The notes under the pieces are model-generated. The model was not told the origin of the DNA. It was given only the letters and a program-made list of their open reading frames with translations, and did not search any database. Both the position numbers and the translations under genes were made by a program. Positions 45,659 through 53,647 of a stretch of 64,000 nucleotides of DNA are shown in pieces (the stretch's first letter is position 1; every line of letters starts with the position of its first letter). The DNA comes from MFD01213-c1 sp963704405 (GTDB lineage: Bacteria; Planctomycetota; Phycisphaerae; Tepidisphaerales; Tepidisphaeraceae). The stretch is taken from contig OY969903.1 of NCBI GenBank assembly GCA_963704405.1, positions 3,224,001 to 3,288,000 of the forward strand, read 5' to 3'.

Positions 45659-46054
45659 ATGAAGATGGCACTGTCTCGCGAAGAAATTTATACGAAGGTT
45701 CAGGGTGTGCTGGTCGATGCGCTGGGCGTGGATGAAGAGGAGGTGACTCCGACAGCCGTCATCAAGGATGATCTGGGCGCGGAGAGCATCGACTTCCTGG
45801 ATATCGTCTTTCGGCTGGAGAAGGCGTTTGGAATCAAGATTCCCCGCGGGGAGATGATGCCGGAAAATCTGGCCAATGATCCGAATGTGGTCGCCGACGG
45901 AAAGATCACACCGGCGGGGATTGCAGAGCTGAAGAAGCGGATGCCGCACTCGGATTTCACGGAATTCGAAAAAGACTCGCAGGTGGACAACATGAGCAAG
46001 CTGTTCACGGTGGATGCGATCGTCAATTACGTCGAAGGAAAGCTGAAGGCGTGA
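45659..46054 (+). CDS. Long acyl carrier protein
   Basis: 131 residues, about 50 more than E. coli AcpP, preceded by AAAGGAC. The phosphopantetheine site is DDLGAESIDFLDIVF, with Ser43 as the attachment residue. Helices before it (YTKVQGVLVDALGVDEEEVTP) are normal for an ACP. The extra segment after the core (SKLFTVDAIVNYVEGKLKA at the end, with ITPAGIAELKKRMPHSDF before it) moves the last helix outward. It carries the growing chain for the enzymes in the same cluster and is probably dedicated to them. Confidence 0.9.
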   Translation: MKMALSREEIYTKVQGVLVDALGVDEEEVTPTAVIKDDLGAESIDFLDIVFRLEKAFGIKIPRGEMMPENLANDPNVVADGKITPAGIAELKKRMPHSDFTEFEKDSQVDNMSKLFTVDAIVNYVEGKLKA

Positions 46055-46086
46055 ATACGTTGATGACGTAGTCATGCATCCCCTGG

Positions 46087-46567
46087 ATGCGCTGGATTTG
46101 GATAGACAAGTTCGTCGAATTCACACCGAAGCAATCCGCGGCGGCGGTGAAGAATGTCACGCTCGCAGAGGAACATCTGCACGATCTCTATCCGGCGTTC
46201 CCAATTGTGCCCCATAGTCTGATCGTTGAGGGAATGGCGCAGACCGCGGGAATCCTGGTTGGGGAGGCGCGGATTTCAGGAGAAAGTGATCCTCGCCAAG
46301 ATCGGACGGGCAACATTTCATCGGCTGGTGCGGCCGGGTGAAACGCTTACCTTCAAAGCAAAAATCGAGCAGTTGTCGGAAGAAGGGGCGGCGATCAGCG
46401 GGACCGTTGAATCGGGGGTGAATGTAGTGGCTGATATTGAATTGATGTTCAGCCACATCGATAAAAATATCGCGGGCGTGCAGTTTCCGGAACATAATTT
46501 TGTGTTCACCGAGCAGTTTACCGAGCTGCTGCAAACGTATCGGATGAATACGAATATTGGTATTTAG
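46087..46567 (+). CDS. FabZ-like hot-dog protein lacking the catalytic His, one frame break
   Basis: About 160 residues once the frame is repaired at GAGGCGCGGATTTCAG (46264-46279), where two bases seem missing; the expected join is ILVGEARDFQEKVILAKI. The active helix reads EEHLHDLYPAFPIVPHSLIVEGMAQTAG. Aligned without gaps to the first dehydratase, Leu replaces the catalytic His while Glu is kept, and His replaces the Gly of PGV. It may be a non-catalytic partner that forms a heterodimer with the first dehydratase. A CLF-like ketosynthase gene follows. Confidence 0.8.
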
Positions 46568-46572
46568 GGAAT

Positions 46573-46660
46573 GTCAGTTGTCCGTTGTCAGTGGTCCGTT
46601 GCTGAGACAGGATTCTGCATCCTGAGCAACGGACAACGGACCACTGACAACGGACTGACT
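46573..46660. repeat. Long near-palindromic copy of the intergenic repeat family
   Basis: The left arm (from 46573, GTCAGTTGTCCGTTGTCAGT) and the right arm (46626-46657) are reverse complements apart from a six-base insertion in the right arm. The centre contains a smaller inverted repeat, CAGGAT and ATCCTG. The gap lies directly between the degenerate dehydratase and the first ketosynthase gene, so a transcribed hairpin would fall inside the operon. Confidence 0.8.
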
Positions 46661-46675
46661 TAGCCACTGGCAAAA

Positions 46676-47971
46676 ATGCGAAGAGTCGTCATCACGGGTA
46701 TTGGTGTGATTTCCCCGATTGGGATCGGCACGAAGGTGTTCTGGGAGAACCTGTTGGCCGGCAGCGTGGGGGTGCGGCGCATTGAGCGGTTTGATCCCAG
46801 CGGGTTTGCTTCGCAGATCGCCGGGGAGGTGCCGGCGTACAAGATCGGGGATTATGTTCCCAAGAGTTACCGCAAGGCGACCAAAGTGATGGCGCGCGAT
46901 ATCGAGCTTGCTGTGGTGGCGGCGGACGATGCGTTCAAAGATGCGGGGCTGAAATCAAAGGCATACACCGAAACACCCGATTTTGATGGCAAACGCTTTG
47001 GTTGCAATATCGGCGCCGGGCTGATCAGTGTTGATCTGGATGAGCTGACCTCCGCGCTGACGACCGCGCGGGACGGGAATCGGCTGGACCTGAAAAAGTG
47101 GGGAAAGGATGGGATGACGCAGCTTACGCCGCTCTGGCTGCTGAAATATCTGCCGAACATGCTGGCGTGCCATGTGACGATCATTCATCAGCTCAAAGGG
47201 CCCAGCAATACCATCACCTGTTCAGATGCGTCTTCACATCTGGCAATTGGAGAGGCGTTTCGGACGATTCAGCGGGGAGATTCAGATCTGGCGATCTGCG
47301 GCGGCGCGGAAACGAAGGTGCAGCCAATGGGATTGATGCGCCAGTGTCTTTTGAAACGGGTGACGGAGACGGGCAACGATAATCCGGCGGCGGCGGTTCG
47401 GCCGTTTGATGTGGCGGCGAGCGGGACGGCGGTGGGTGAAGGGGGCGGGCTGTTCATTCTTGAAGAATATGAACATGCGAAGCAGCGCGGCGCGAAGATG
47501 TATGCGGAACTGGTGGGGTTTGGGGCGAGCCAGGACACTTATAAGGTGACTGAGCCGCAACCGACGGGCGAGAGTTATGGGCGGGCGATTTCGAACGCGC
47601 TGGCGGATGCAAACCTCCCCCCCGCCGCCGTCAATCTGATCGTGCCTTGCGGGGTGGGCATCCCATCACATGACCGGGCGGAGTTAAACGGATTGACGAC
47701 GGTCTTTGGCGGCGGTCTTTCGCGCGTGCCGATGACCACGATTAAACCGCGGACGGGGAACCTGGCGGCGGGCAGCGGTGTGGATGCGGCGGCGGCGGTT
47801 TTGTCCCTGCATCACAATAAGATTCCGGCGGCGATCAATACGACCCATGTGATTGGCGGCATGAAGCTGAATGTCAGCGCGGAAGCGCGGGATGCGAACG
47901 TCAATGTTTCGGTCAGCAGCGTGTATAGCCTGGGGGGGCAGAATGCGGCGCTGGTGTTCAGGAAGATTTAG
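46676..47971 (+). CDS. Ketosynthase-like protein lacking all three catalytic residues (KS-beta/CLF-like)
   Basis: 431 residues of intact KAS II/thiolase fold (VVITGIGVISPIGIG at the start, GGQNAALVFRKI at the end). A gap-free alignment of the Cys loop with its neighbour ketosynthase puts Asp184 (GPSNTITCSDASSHLAIGEA) where the catalytic Cys should be. The two catalytic His positions are Cys325 (VPCGVGIPSHD for VNAHGTGTREN) and Asn362 (KPRTGN for KSMMGH). The fold residues around them are kept (Lys357, GEGGGLFILE). Such loss of the Cys-His-His triad is the mark of chain length factors, which pair with an active ketosynthase. It lies 41 nt before the intact one. Confidence 0.88.
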   Translation: MRRVVITGIGVISPIGIGTKVFWENLLAGSVGVRRIERFDPSGFASQIAGEVPAYKIGDYVPKSYRKATKVMARDIELAVVAADDAFKDAGLKSKAYTETPDFDGKRFGCNIGAGLISVDLDELTSALTTARDGNRLDLKKWGKDGMTQLTPLWLLKYLPNMLACHVTIIHQLKGPSNTITCSDASSHLAIGEAFRTIQRGDSDLAICGGAETKVQPMGLMRQCLLKRVTETGNDNPAAAVRPFDVAASGTAVGEGGGLFILEEYEHAKQRGAKMYAELVGFGASQDTYKVTEPQPTGESYGRAISNALADANLPPAAVNLIVPCGVGIPSHDRAELNGLTTVFGGGLSRVPMTTIKPRTGNLAAGSGVDAAAAVLSLHHNKIPAAINTTHVIGGMKLNVSAEARDANVNVSVSSVYSLGGQNAALVFRKI

Positions 47972-48011
47972 GACTGCTGGTGAAGCGAGCGGATTTTCGA
48001 AGAAGATCAAT

Positions 48012-49296
48012 ATGAACCGAGTTGTCATCACAGGAATGGGTTGGGTCACGCCGATGGGGCATTCCATCGAGGGTGTGTGGAAAAAGCTGCTCAGCGGCGA
48101 TTCGGGAATCGCGCCTACTTCGCTGTTTGACGCTTCCACGTTTCCGACTTCGATCTCGGCGGAGGTGAAGGGGTTTTCGCTGGGGGATTATGTGCCGCAG
48201 GCGGCGGAACATGCGGGGGCGGGACGGAACACCCAGTTTGCCCTGGCGGCTTGTGCGCAAGCGTGGAAATCGGCGGGGTTGGATTCGGCGAAATTAGATC
48301 TGGATCGGGTGGGAACTTATCTGGCGGGCGGTGAGGGGGAACTGGATTTTGAGGCGTTCACGGCGGCGGCGCTGACGGCGTGGAACCCGGAGACGAACTC
48401 GGTTGATACGGTGAAATGGGCGCAGATTGCGCGCGAGCGGATGAACCCCGTGCGTGAACTGGAGCAGGAGCCGAACATGCCGCTGTCGCATTTGGCGCTG
48501 CTGACGGGGGCGCGGGGCCGGCGTTTAACTGCCTGACGGCGTGCGCGGCATCGACGCAGGCGATCGGTGAGGCGACGCAAATCCTGCGGCGAGGGGATGC
48601 GGATGTGATGATCGGCGGTGGAACGCACAGCATGATTCATCCGTTTGGGGTGACGGGGTTTAATCGATTGACGGCGCTGTCGACGGCGAATGAAAATCCG
48701 CCGCGGGCGAGCAGGCCATTTGATATGCAGCGCGGGGGGTTTGTGCTGGGGGAGGGAGCGGGGATGGTGATTCTGGAGACGCTGGACCATGCGCAGCGCG
48801 GGGGGCGGCGATCCTGGCGGAGGTGGTGGGGTATGGATCGACCGCGGACGCGTTTCGGATTACGGACCAGGACCCTGAAGGGGCGGGCGCTGTGGGGGCG
48901 ATGACGGCGGCGCTGGCCGACGCGAAGCTTTCGCCGGGGGATATTCAATATGTCAATGCGCATGGGACGGGAACGCGCGAGAACGACGGGAATGAGACGC
49001 TGGCGATCAAGAAGGTTTTTGCAGAATCGGCGAAGGGTTGTCCGGTGAGCTCGATCAAGAGCATGATGGGGCATCTGATCGCGGCGGCCGGGGCGGTGGA
49101 ATTGATTACGTGCGTGCTGGCGATCCGGGATAATGTGCTGCCGCCGACGATGAATCTGGATCATCCTGATCCGGAATGCGATCTGGATTATGTGCCCAAT
49201 CAGGCGCGAGCGGCGCGGGTGGATGCGGCGCTTTCGAATAGTTTTGGGTTTGGGGGGCAGAATGATTCCATCATTGTGAAGCGGTTTCAGGGGTGA
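48012..49296 (+). CDS. Beta-ketoacyl-ACP synthase (KAS II type), two frame breaks
   Basis: About 428 residues from MNRVVITGMGWVTPMGHSI. The catalytic Cys is in FNCLTACAASTQAIGEA, the His residues in VNAHGTGTREN and KSMMGHLIAAAGA, and PFDMQRGGFVLGEGAGMVILE is the usual block, so the enzyme looks active. The first break is at GCGCGGGGCC (48510-48519), where a G5 run appears as G4; the second is at GCGCGGGGGGCGG (48796-48808), where G7 appears as G6. Restoring one G at each joins the three pieces smoothly. It should condense malonyl-ACP onto the chain, probably as a dimer with the CLF-like protein. Confidence 0.88.
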
Positions 49297-49409
49297 AAAA
49301 CGGGGGGGTTTACAAAAGTGAACAGAAGTTTGCGCTTTTTTCAGGGCTGTGGAGGTGTACATGTCGCTGAGAAGAGGCTCGCCGACTGGGTGCGCCTCTG
49401 CCCGGGCAA

Positions 49410-49994
49410 TCAGGACGGGTGCGCGTTCAAAGCGGCGAGCAGAAGTTGGCGGAGGTGCTCGTATTTCAGGTCGTCCAGGACAGGGAGGGCTCCGCCGGTG
49501 GCGACAGATTGTTCGAGGGGAACCCAGCTCTTGCAGCCGGCGTATTCGGGGGTGTTGGCCAGCATCATCGGTTGGTGGAGGCGGTAGGCGCGGATCAGAA
49601 CAAGATAGAGGGGGTTCTGGGGTTTGTAGTTGAAGCGCATGTCGATCAATGAGCCGGTCCAGATGTGGTGGGCGTCTATGCGGTCAATTTGTTCACGAGA
49701 CTGCACCTTGATGATGTCGGTGACTACACCGGCGGCAGTGATGCTCACCTGGGCAGGTTCGGTGGCAACAGGTTCGAGATTTTCGTGAGCTTCAGGTTTC
49801 AGTTCGCCGCGGCTTTGGTGGAGATAGGTGGGGAAGAAAAGAAATTCGTTGTATTTGATATCAAAGCGATTCTTGTTGCTTTGTTCGAGGATGCCGCCTT
49901 TGCGCAAAAGCAAAATCTGGCGGCCGGTTTCCAGGGCGCGGATGACGGCGGCCCATTCTTTTAACGCGCTATCCAGCGAAGTGGGCCAGGCCAT
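49410..49994 (-). CDS. DUF1802 protein
   Basis: 194 residues. LKEWAAVIRALETGRQILLLRKGGILEQS followed by KYNEFLFFPTYLHQSRGELKPEAHE is the DUF1802 signature. The family is scattered in planctomycetes and cyanobacteria and has no known function. It begins 2 nt after the obgE stop, so the two are almost certainly co-transcribed. The C-terminal half is rich in aromatic residues (IRAYRLHQPMMLANTPEYAGCKSW). Convergent with the ketosynthase gene, with 113 nt between them. Confidence 0.85.
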   Translation of the reverse strand: MAWPTSLDSALKEWAAVIRALETGRQILLLRKGGILEQSNKNRFDIKYNEFLFFPTYLHQSRGELKPEAHENLEPVATEPAQVSITAAGVVTDIIKVQSREQIDRIDAHHIWTGSLIDMRFNYKPQNPLYLVLIRAYRLHQPMMLANTPEYAGCKSWVPLEQSVATGGALPVLDDLKYEHLRQLLLAALNAHPS

Positions 49995-49996
49995 GA

Positions 49997-51100
49997 TTAT
50001 GCCTTGGGGGCTGCGGGGGTTTCTTCCTGGTCGGCGGGCTCGGACACAGGCAAGGCGCCCGCGCTGCGCGGAAGCGTGGCAACCGATGGAAATTCCTGGG
50101 ATTCTTTTTGTTCCTGCAGGATGGACCAGAGGACTTCGAGCACTTTTTCCACACCCTGGCGGCTGACGCCGGAGATGGGAAAGATTTCCTTTCCGGGCAA
50201 CTCGGCTCGCAGCCTCGCGAGCGCGCCGTCATCATCGGTCGCCAGGTCCATTTTATTGGCAGCGATCAGCTCGCGCTTGGTGGCCAGCACGGGGCTGAAG
50301 GATTCGAGTTCGCCGCGGATTTTCCGGTAGTTTTCGGCGGCGTCGGAGCCATCGAGGGGATAGAGATCGAGCAGGTGGACAATCACCTTGGTGCGCTCGA
50401 TATGGCGAAGGAAGGCGTGGCCCAGGCCGGCGCCGTGCTGTGCGCCTTCGATCAATCCGGGGATGTCGGCAAAGACCATGCGGCGCTCGCCGATGAGGTC
50501 GACGATGCCAAGCTGGGGATCGAGCGTGGTGAAAGGATAGTCGGCGACCTTCGGGCGGGCGGCGGAGATGGCGCGGAGCAGCGTGCTCTTGCCGGCGTTG
50601 GGCATACCGACGAGGCCGACGTCGGCGATGAGCTTAAGTTCAAGCTTGAGATGGCGCTCGCCGCCTTCGGTGCCGGGTTCGGCGTAGCGCGGGGCCTGGT
50701 TGGTCGGAGAGCGGAAGTGCCAGTTGCCGCGTCCGCCTTTGCCGCCGCGTGCGATGATGACGCGTTTTTGAGGGGCATCGAGATCAGCGAGCAGGGAATG
50801 ATGTTCGGCGTCGTAGATGAGCGTGCCGGGGGGAACCTGGATGATGAGGTCTTCACCGTGGTGGCCGGCCATTTTCTTGCCCATGCCGCCTTCGCCGCGC
50901 TGGGCTTTCCAGTGATGCTTGCCCGCAAAATCGAGGAGAGTGTCCTTGCCGGTGTCGGCGACGAAAATGACGCTGCCGCCATTGCCACCATCACCACCAT
51001 CGGGCCCCCCTTTGGGGACGTATTTTTCGCGGCGGAAGGAGACGCAACCGTGTCCTCCGTCGCCGGCTTTTACGTGGATGTTGGCTTCGTCGATAAACAT
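49997..51100 (-). CDS. obgE: Obg-family GTPase
   Basis: 367 residues. The glycine-rich Obg fold covers the first 160 (MFIDEANIHVKAGDGGHGCVSFRREKYVPKGGPDGGDGGNGGSV). Then the G domain: GMPNAGKSTLLRAI (G1), the switch YPFTTLDPQLGIV, DIPGLIEGA (G3), NKMD (G4) and PISG (G5). An additional C-terminal tail is Gln/Pro/Glu-rich. Obg is needed for large ribosomal subunit assembly. It sits between rpmA and the DUF1802 gene. The frame is intact and the protein full length. Confidence 0.96.
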   Translation of the reverse strand: MFIDEANIHVKAGDGGHGCVSFRREKYVPKGGPDGGDGGNGGSVIFVADTGKDTLLDFAGKHHWKAQRGEGGMGKKMAGHHGEDLIIQVPPGTLIYDAEHHSLLADLDAPQKRVIIARGGKGGRGNWHFRSPTNQAPRYAEPGTEGGERHLKLELKLIADVGLVGMPNAGKSTLLRAISAARPKVADYPFTTLDPQLGIVDLIGERRMVFADIPGLIEGAQHGAGLGHAFLRHIERTKVIVHLLDLYPLDGSDAAENYRKIRGELESFSPVLATKRELIAANKMDLATDDDGALARLRAELPGKEIFPISGVSRQGVEKVLEVLWSILQEQKESQEFPSVATLPRSAGALPVSEPADQEETPAAPKA

Positions 51101-51118
51101 GGGATCGCGTAAATGCGA

Positions 51119-51197
51119 TGTCCGTTGTCAGTGGTCCATTGTCAGTTGCTAAAACGGCATCCAGCAACGGACAACGGACGACGGACAACGGACAATT
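51119..51197. repeat. Member of the GTCAGTTGTCCG inverted-repeat family
   Basis: TGTCCGTTGTCAGTGGTCCA (51120-51139) and TTGTCAGTTGCT on the left face CAGCAACGGACAACGGACGA and further GGACAACGGACAATTG units on the right. It lies in the gap between rpmA and obgE and would be transcribed. Confidence 0.7.
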
Positions 51198-51216
51198 GAA
51201 ACGGGTCCGATCAGAT

Positions 51217-51471
51217 TCAGGCAGTAGCGGTTTCCAGGGATCGAACGTGGACCTTGCGGCCCTGGAATTCGACTTTGCCATCGATGAGGGCAAAAAGGGT
51301 GTAGTCTCCGCCACAACCGACATTGAAGCCTGGGTTGAACTGGGTTCCCCGTTGGCGGACGATGATGGAGCCGGCGGTAACGACTTGCCCGCCGTAGGCT
51401 TTAATACCGCGGTATTGCGGGTTGCTGTCGCGGCCGTTGCGGGACGAGCCGCCGCCTTTTTTATGTGCCAT
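51217..51471 (-). CDS. rpmA: 50S ribosomal protein L27
   Basis: 84 residues: MAHKKGGGSSRNGRDSNPQY, then VTAGSIIVRQRGTQFNPGFNVGCGGDYTLFALIDGKVEF, an exact fit to bacterial L27. The N-terminus lies near the peptidyl transferase centre in the ribosome. In most bacteria rplU (L21) precedes it, but the 500 nt upstream here contain no L21 frame, so L21 must be encoded elsewhere. Confidence 0.98.
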   Translation of the reverse strand: MAHKKGGGSSRNGRDSNPQYRGIKAYGGQVVTAGSIIVRQRGTQFNPGFNVGCGGDYTLFALIDGKVEFQGRKVHVRSLETATA

Positions 51472-52006
51472 AAGTCACCTTTGAATCAGGAGTTGCCGTA
51501 TACCGACGGCGATTGGTTTTGCGGTTTCGCATCCATTAAAACGACGCGAAGGCCCGGCGGGTTCACCGGGGCGGGAGAAGTTATCCGAAAGCGGATCATG
51601 ATGCAAGGAGAGGAGGAACTGAGTTTGTTGTACCGCAGCGAAAATGTCACCCCTTAGCCGCAGCAGAAGTGTCACCCCCCGGCATGTAAACCGGTGCGAT
51701 GGGAACACTGAAGGTATCGAACAAGGACGGATGATCGGCAAGCTCGGTTGGCATTGGAGATTTTTACAAGGGAATGATTAGTTCCAACTGTTACTATTGA
51801 ACGATTACTTCCCGTCTTGGATATCGCCGCATTGGTTGAGAAGGACGCATGACCAAAAAGCGAGAGGCATAGCGAACTGATATTTTGGATATCACGACGT
51901 GGTACGCGCTCGCATCGGTACCTATGTCGCTTTCCAAGATAATTGCAGGCCTGCAGAAGAGGACACGATTAAGCTTTTAAAAAGCCGTAATCGGTTACAG
52001 TAAAAT
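51472..52006. other. Non-coding stretch with a tandem 21-bp TGTCACCCC repeat
   Basis: No frame here looks coding. It is the likely promoter side of rpmA and the border of the low-GC RHS region. Two similar 21-bp units with a common CCGCAGC...GTCACCCC pattern lie at 51633-51653 and 51658-51678, differing at three positions. Short motifs of this kind sit at the ends of some insertion sequences, but no transposase is visible. Confidence 0.4.
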
Positions 52007-52423
52007 ATGCTTTATTATGACAAATCGGCATTCGAAAGAACAGCATTCCATTTCGCAGTAGGTAATGGCATAAGTACGCTTATAGCGGCTTTAATAATCT
52101 TAAGAGGACCTCCCTCTCATTACCCTCTAACACTTACCTGTGGCGGCGTTTTTGTTGTTGTGATCCAATGCCTTCTGCTCATAATATCCGTTTGGTTCCG
52201 GCATTTCGTCCGGCGATCCTCCCTTAAAGAGCGCAACGCACTTGTAACAGTGCTGGCTGGATTTTCGGGTGGAGTTCTCGTATTCGCTTTACCCGCCATA
52301 ATTGAAAAATCCACGAACAACACGGTCACCTTATTACTTGCAACTGTATTTGCTTTATGTATTTATCCAATCGCTGTCTCCCCTATAGTCTTTAGCAGAA
52401 GAAAAATAAATCAGCTCCCATAG
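52007..52423 (+). CDS. Small multi-span membrane protein
   Basis: 138 residues with four hydrophobic helices: AVGNGISTLIAALIILRG, GGVFVVVIQCLLLIISVWF, VLAGFSGGVLVFALPAII and LLLATVFALCIYPIAVSPIV. The base composition is clearly more AT-rich than the flanking core genes, which points to transfer. It stands on the plus strand at the edge of the RHS locus. It may be a membrane immunity protein, but the strand differs from the other immunity genes. No family recognised. Confidence 0.5.
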   Translation: MLYYDKSAFERTAFHFAVGNGISTLIAALIILRGPPSHYPLTLTCGGVFVVVIQCLLLIISVWFRHFVRRSSLKERNALVTVLAGFSGGVLVFALPAIIEKSTNNTVTLLLATVFALCIYPIAVSPIVFSRRKINQLP

Positions 52424-52499
52424 TGATGATTATGTCATGGATAGACAGGTAAATCGATCTCGCTTCGATCGACCGGAGGATGCGCGGCATCCAGAAATA

Positions 52500-53006
52500 T
52501 TAGACTTCCAGAGGGCCGTCATCAATAATTCGCATGACTGCGGACCTTCCTCTGGGTAACTTCGGGAATACCAAAATGCTACCGTTGCGGTGGGAGTAAA
52601 TCCAGATAATTTGTATCAATACAGACGTGAGGAAAATCTGACAGAAATTCGCGATGGCAGCAGCCACTGAATTGTTTGGTTCGAGCAGTTGGATAGGCCC
52701 GCGACTTCGCGCGACACAGCCGCCGTGCTTCGCAGAAGTTCTGAATAAAAGGCTCGACCAATCGACGGCATCGAACGCGTAAAATTTCCTTAACAAGGCT
52801 CGGCCGCTGCCAAAGCTGGTCACCCGGTCATTGACCAGCCGGCCCAGATCATCGTAGTCGTAGTCATGCACCGACTGGTTATTATCCTTACGCTCGCTCA
52901 CCTGGCCAAGGGCGTTGTACTTCAATTCCACGCGGTTGTATCCGCCGGTGCCGTCGGTGAAGACGTTGGCGCCATGGAACTGTTGGGCCACAACAACGGT
53001 GCGCAC
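52500..53006 (-). pseudogene. RHS fragment, copy of an internal part of the large RHS gene
   Basis: The first 60 residues (GANVFTDGTGGYNRVELKYNALGQVSERKDNNQSVHDYDYDDLGRLVNDRVTSFGSG) repeat the large RHS protein. At DNA level 52819-52973 aligns without gaps to 60869-61023 (155 bp each). After that the frame turns into unrelated sequence and stops. It looks like the debris of a recombination event rather than a working tip. No start or domain beyond the YD repeats is visible. Confidence 0.75.
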
Positions 53007-53170
53007 CGAGGATCAAAAACAGAGCTTCAAATGCGCTCTCACGACCGTTTCTACTTCGTTGTGTCTTCTATCAACGCCATACATACATCCTAAAAAACGT
53101 CCTCGAAATCCAACATCTTCCGAACAAAACCGCGGGACAAGGTACTGGGCCACAACAAGGGGCGACAAGG

Positions 53171-53647
53171 CTAACCCGTTCGACAAGTCGGAATTATTTG
53201 TTCTCGTATAAACCGTATTCTCGATAGAAGCATAGTTGAATACTCAGGAGTCGCGGGAGCAGCAACGGGGAATATGTTCTCTAGGGAAGAACCGTCAGAA
53301 ACCGCATGCGCCCACGCTTCCATTAGATCACAGTAGATTGATAAAGCGGTTGTTGCATTCGGTGCTTCATCAGTCACAAAGTAAGCAGAGGGAACATCTC
53401 CGACAATAACCCATAACTGGTCGTCAGTGTCGTTGATTCTCTTTGCGAATCGGAACAAAAATGCGGCGACAACACCGCCAACACCACAGCCGAGAAATTT
53501 TTCGGTAATAGGGGGACACCACTTAAACGATCTTAAGTACAACTCTGCTCGCTGGAGCATTTCATTTAAAAGCTTCGTATCAGAGTCATCCTCTCCAATT
53601 ATTTTGTGCGACGGCGTGAGCTGACGCAGATTTATGGGGTTTATCAT
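53171..53647 (-). CDS. Putative immunity protein for the HNH-type RHS tip
   Basis: 158 residues. It begins with an ATGA overlap with the preceding toxin frame, the usual arrangement of toxin and immunity genes. The core (QLWVIVGDVPSAYFVTDEAPNATTALSIYCDLMEAWAHAVSDG) resembles immunity-protein families whose members carry a VGD.PSAY.V.D motif, though I cannot name the family with certainty. An N-terminal helical part (TKLLNEMLQRAELYLRSFKW) precedes it. It should bind and block the HNH-type tip encoded just upstream. Low GC compared with the core genes. Confidence 0.7.
   Translation of the reverse strand: MINPINLRQLTPSHKIIGEDDSDTKLLNEMLQRAELYLRSFKWCPPITEKFLGCGVGGVVAAFLFRFAKRINDTDDQLWVIVGDVPSAYFVTDEAPNATTALSIYCDLMEAWAHAVSDGSSLENIFPVAAPATPEYSTMLLSRIRFIREQIIPTCRTG

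Noticed and set aside
19854..49296. Programmed ribosomal frameshifting to explain the split genes
   Set aside because: The breaks occur in unrelated genes, go in both directions, lack a common slippery heptamer with a downstream structure, and are explained by missing or extra bases at GCGC or G/C runs.
50108..51112. A 334-codon plus-strand frame opposite obgE
   Set aside because: Antisense to all five G motifs of Obg. Its composition is that of a reversed frame.
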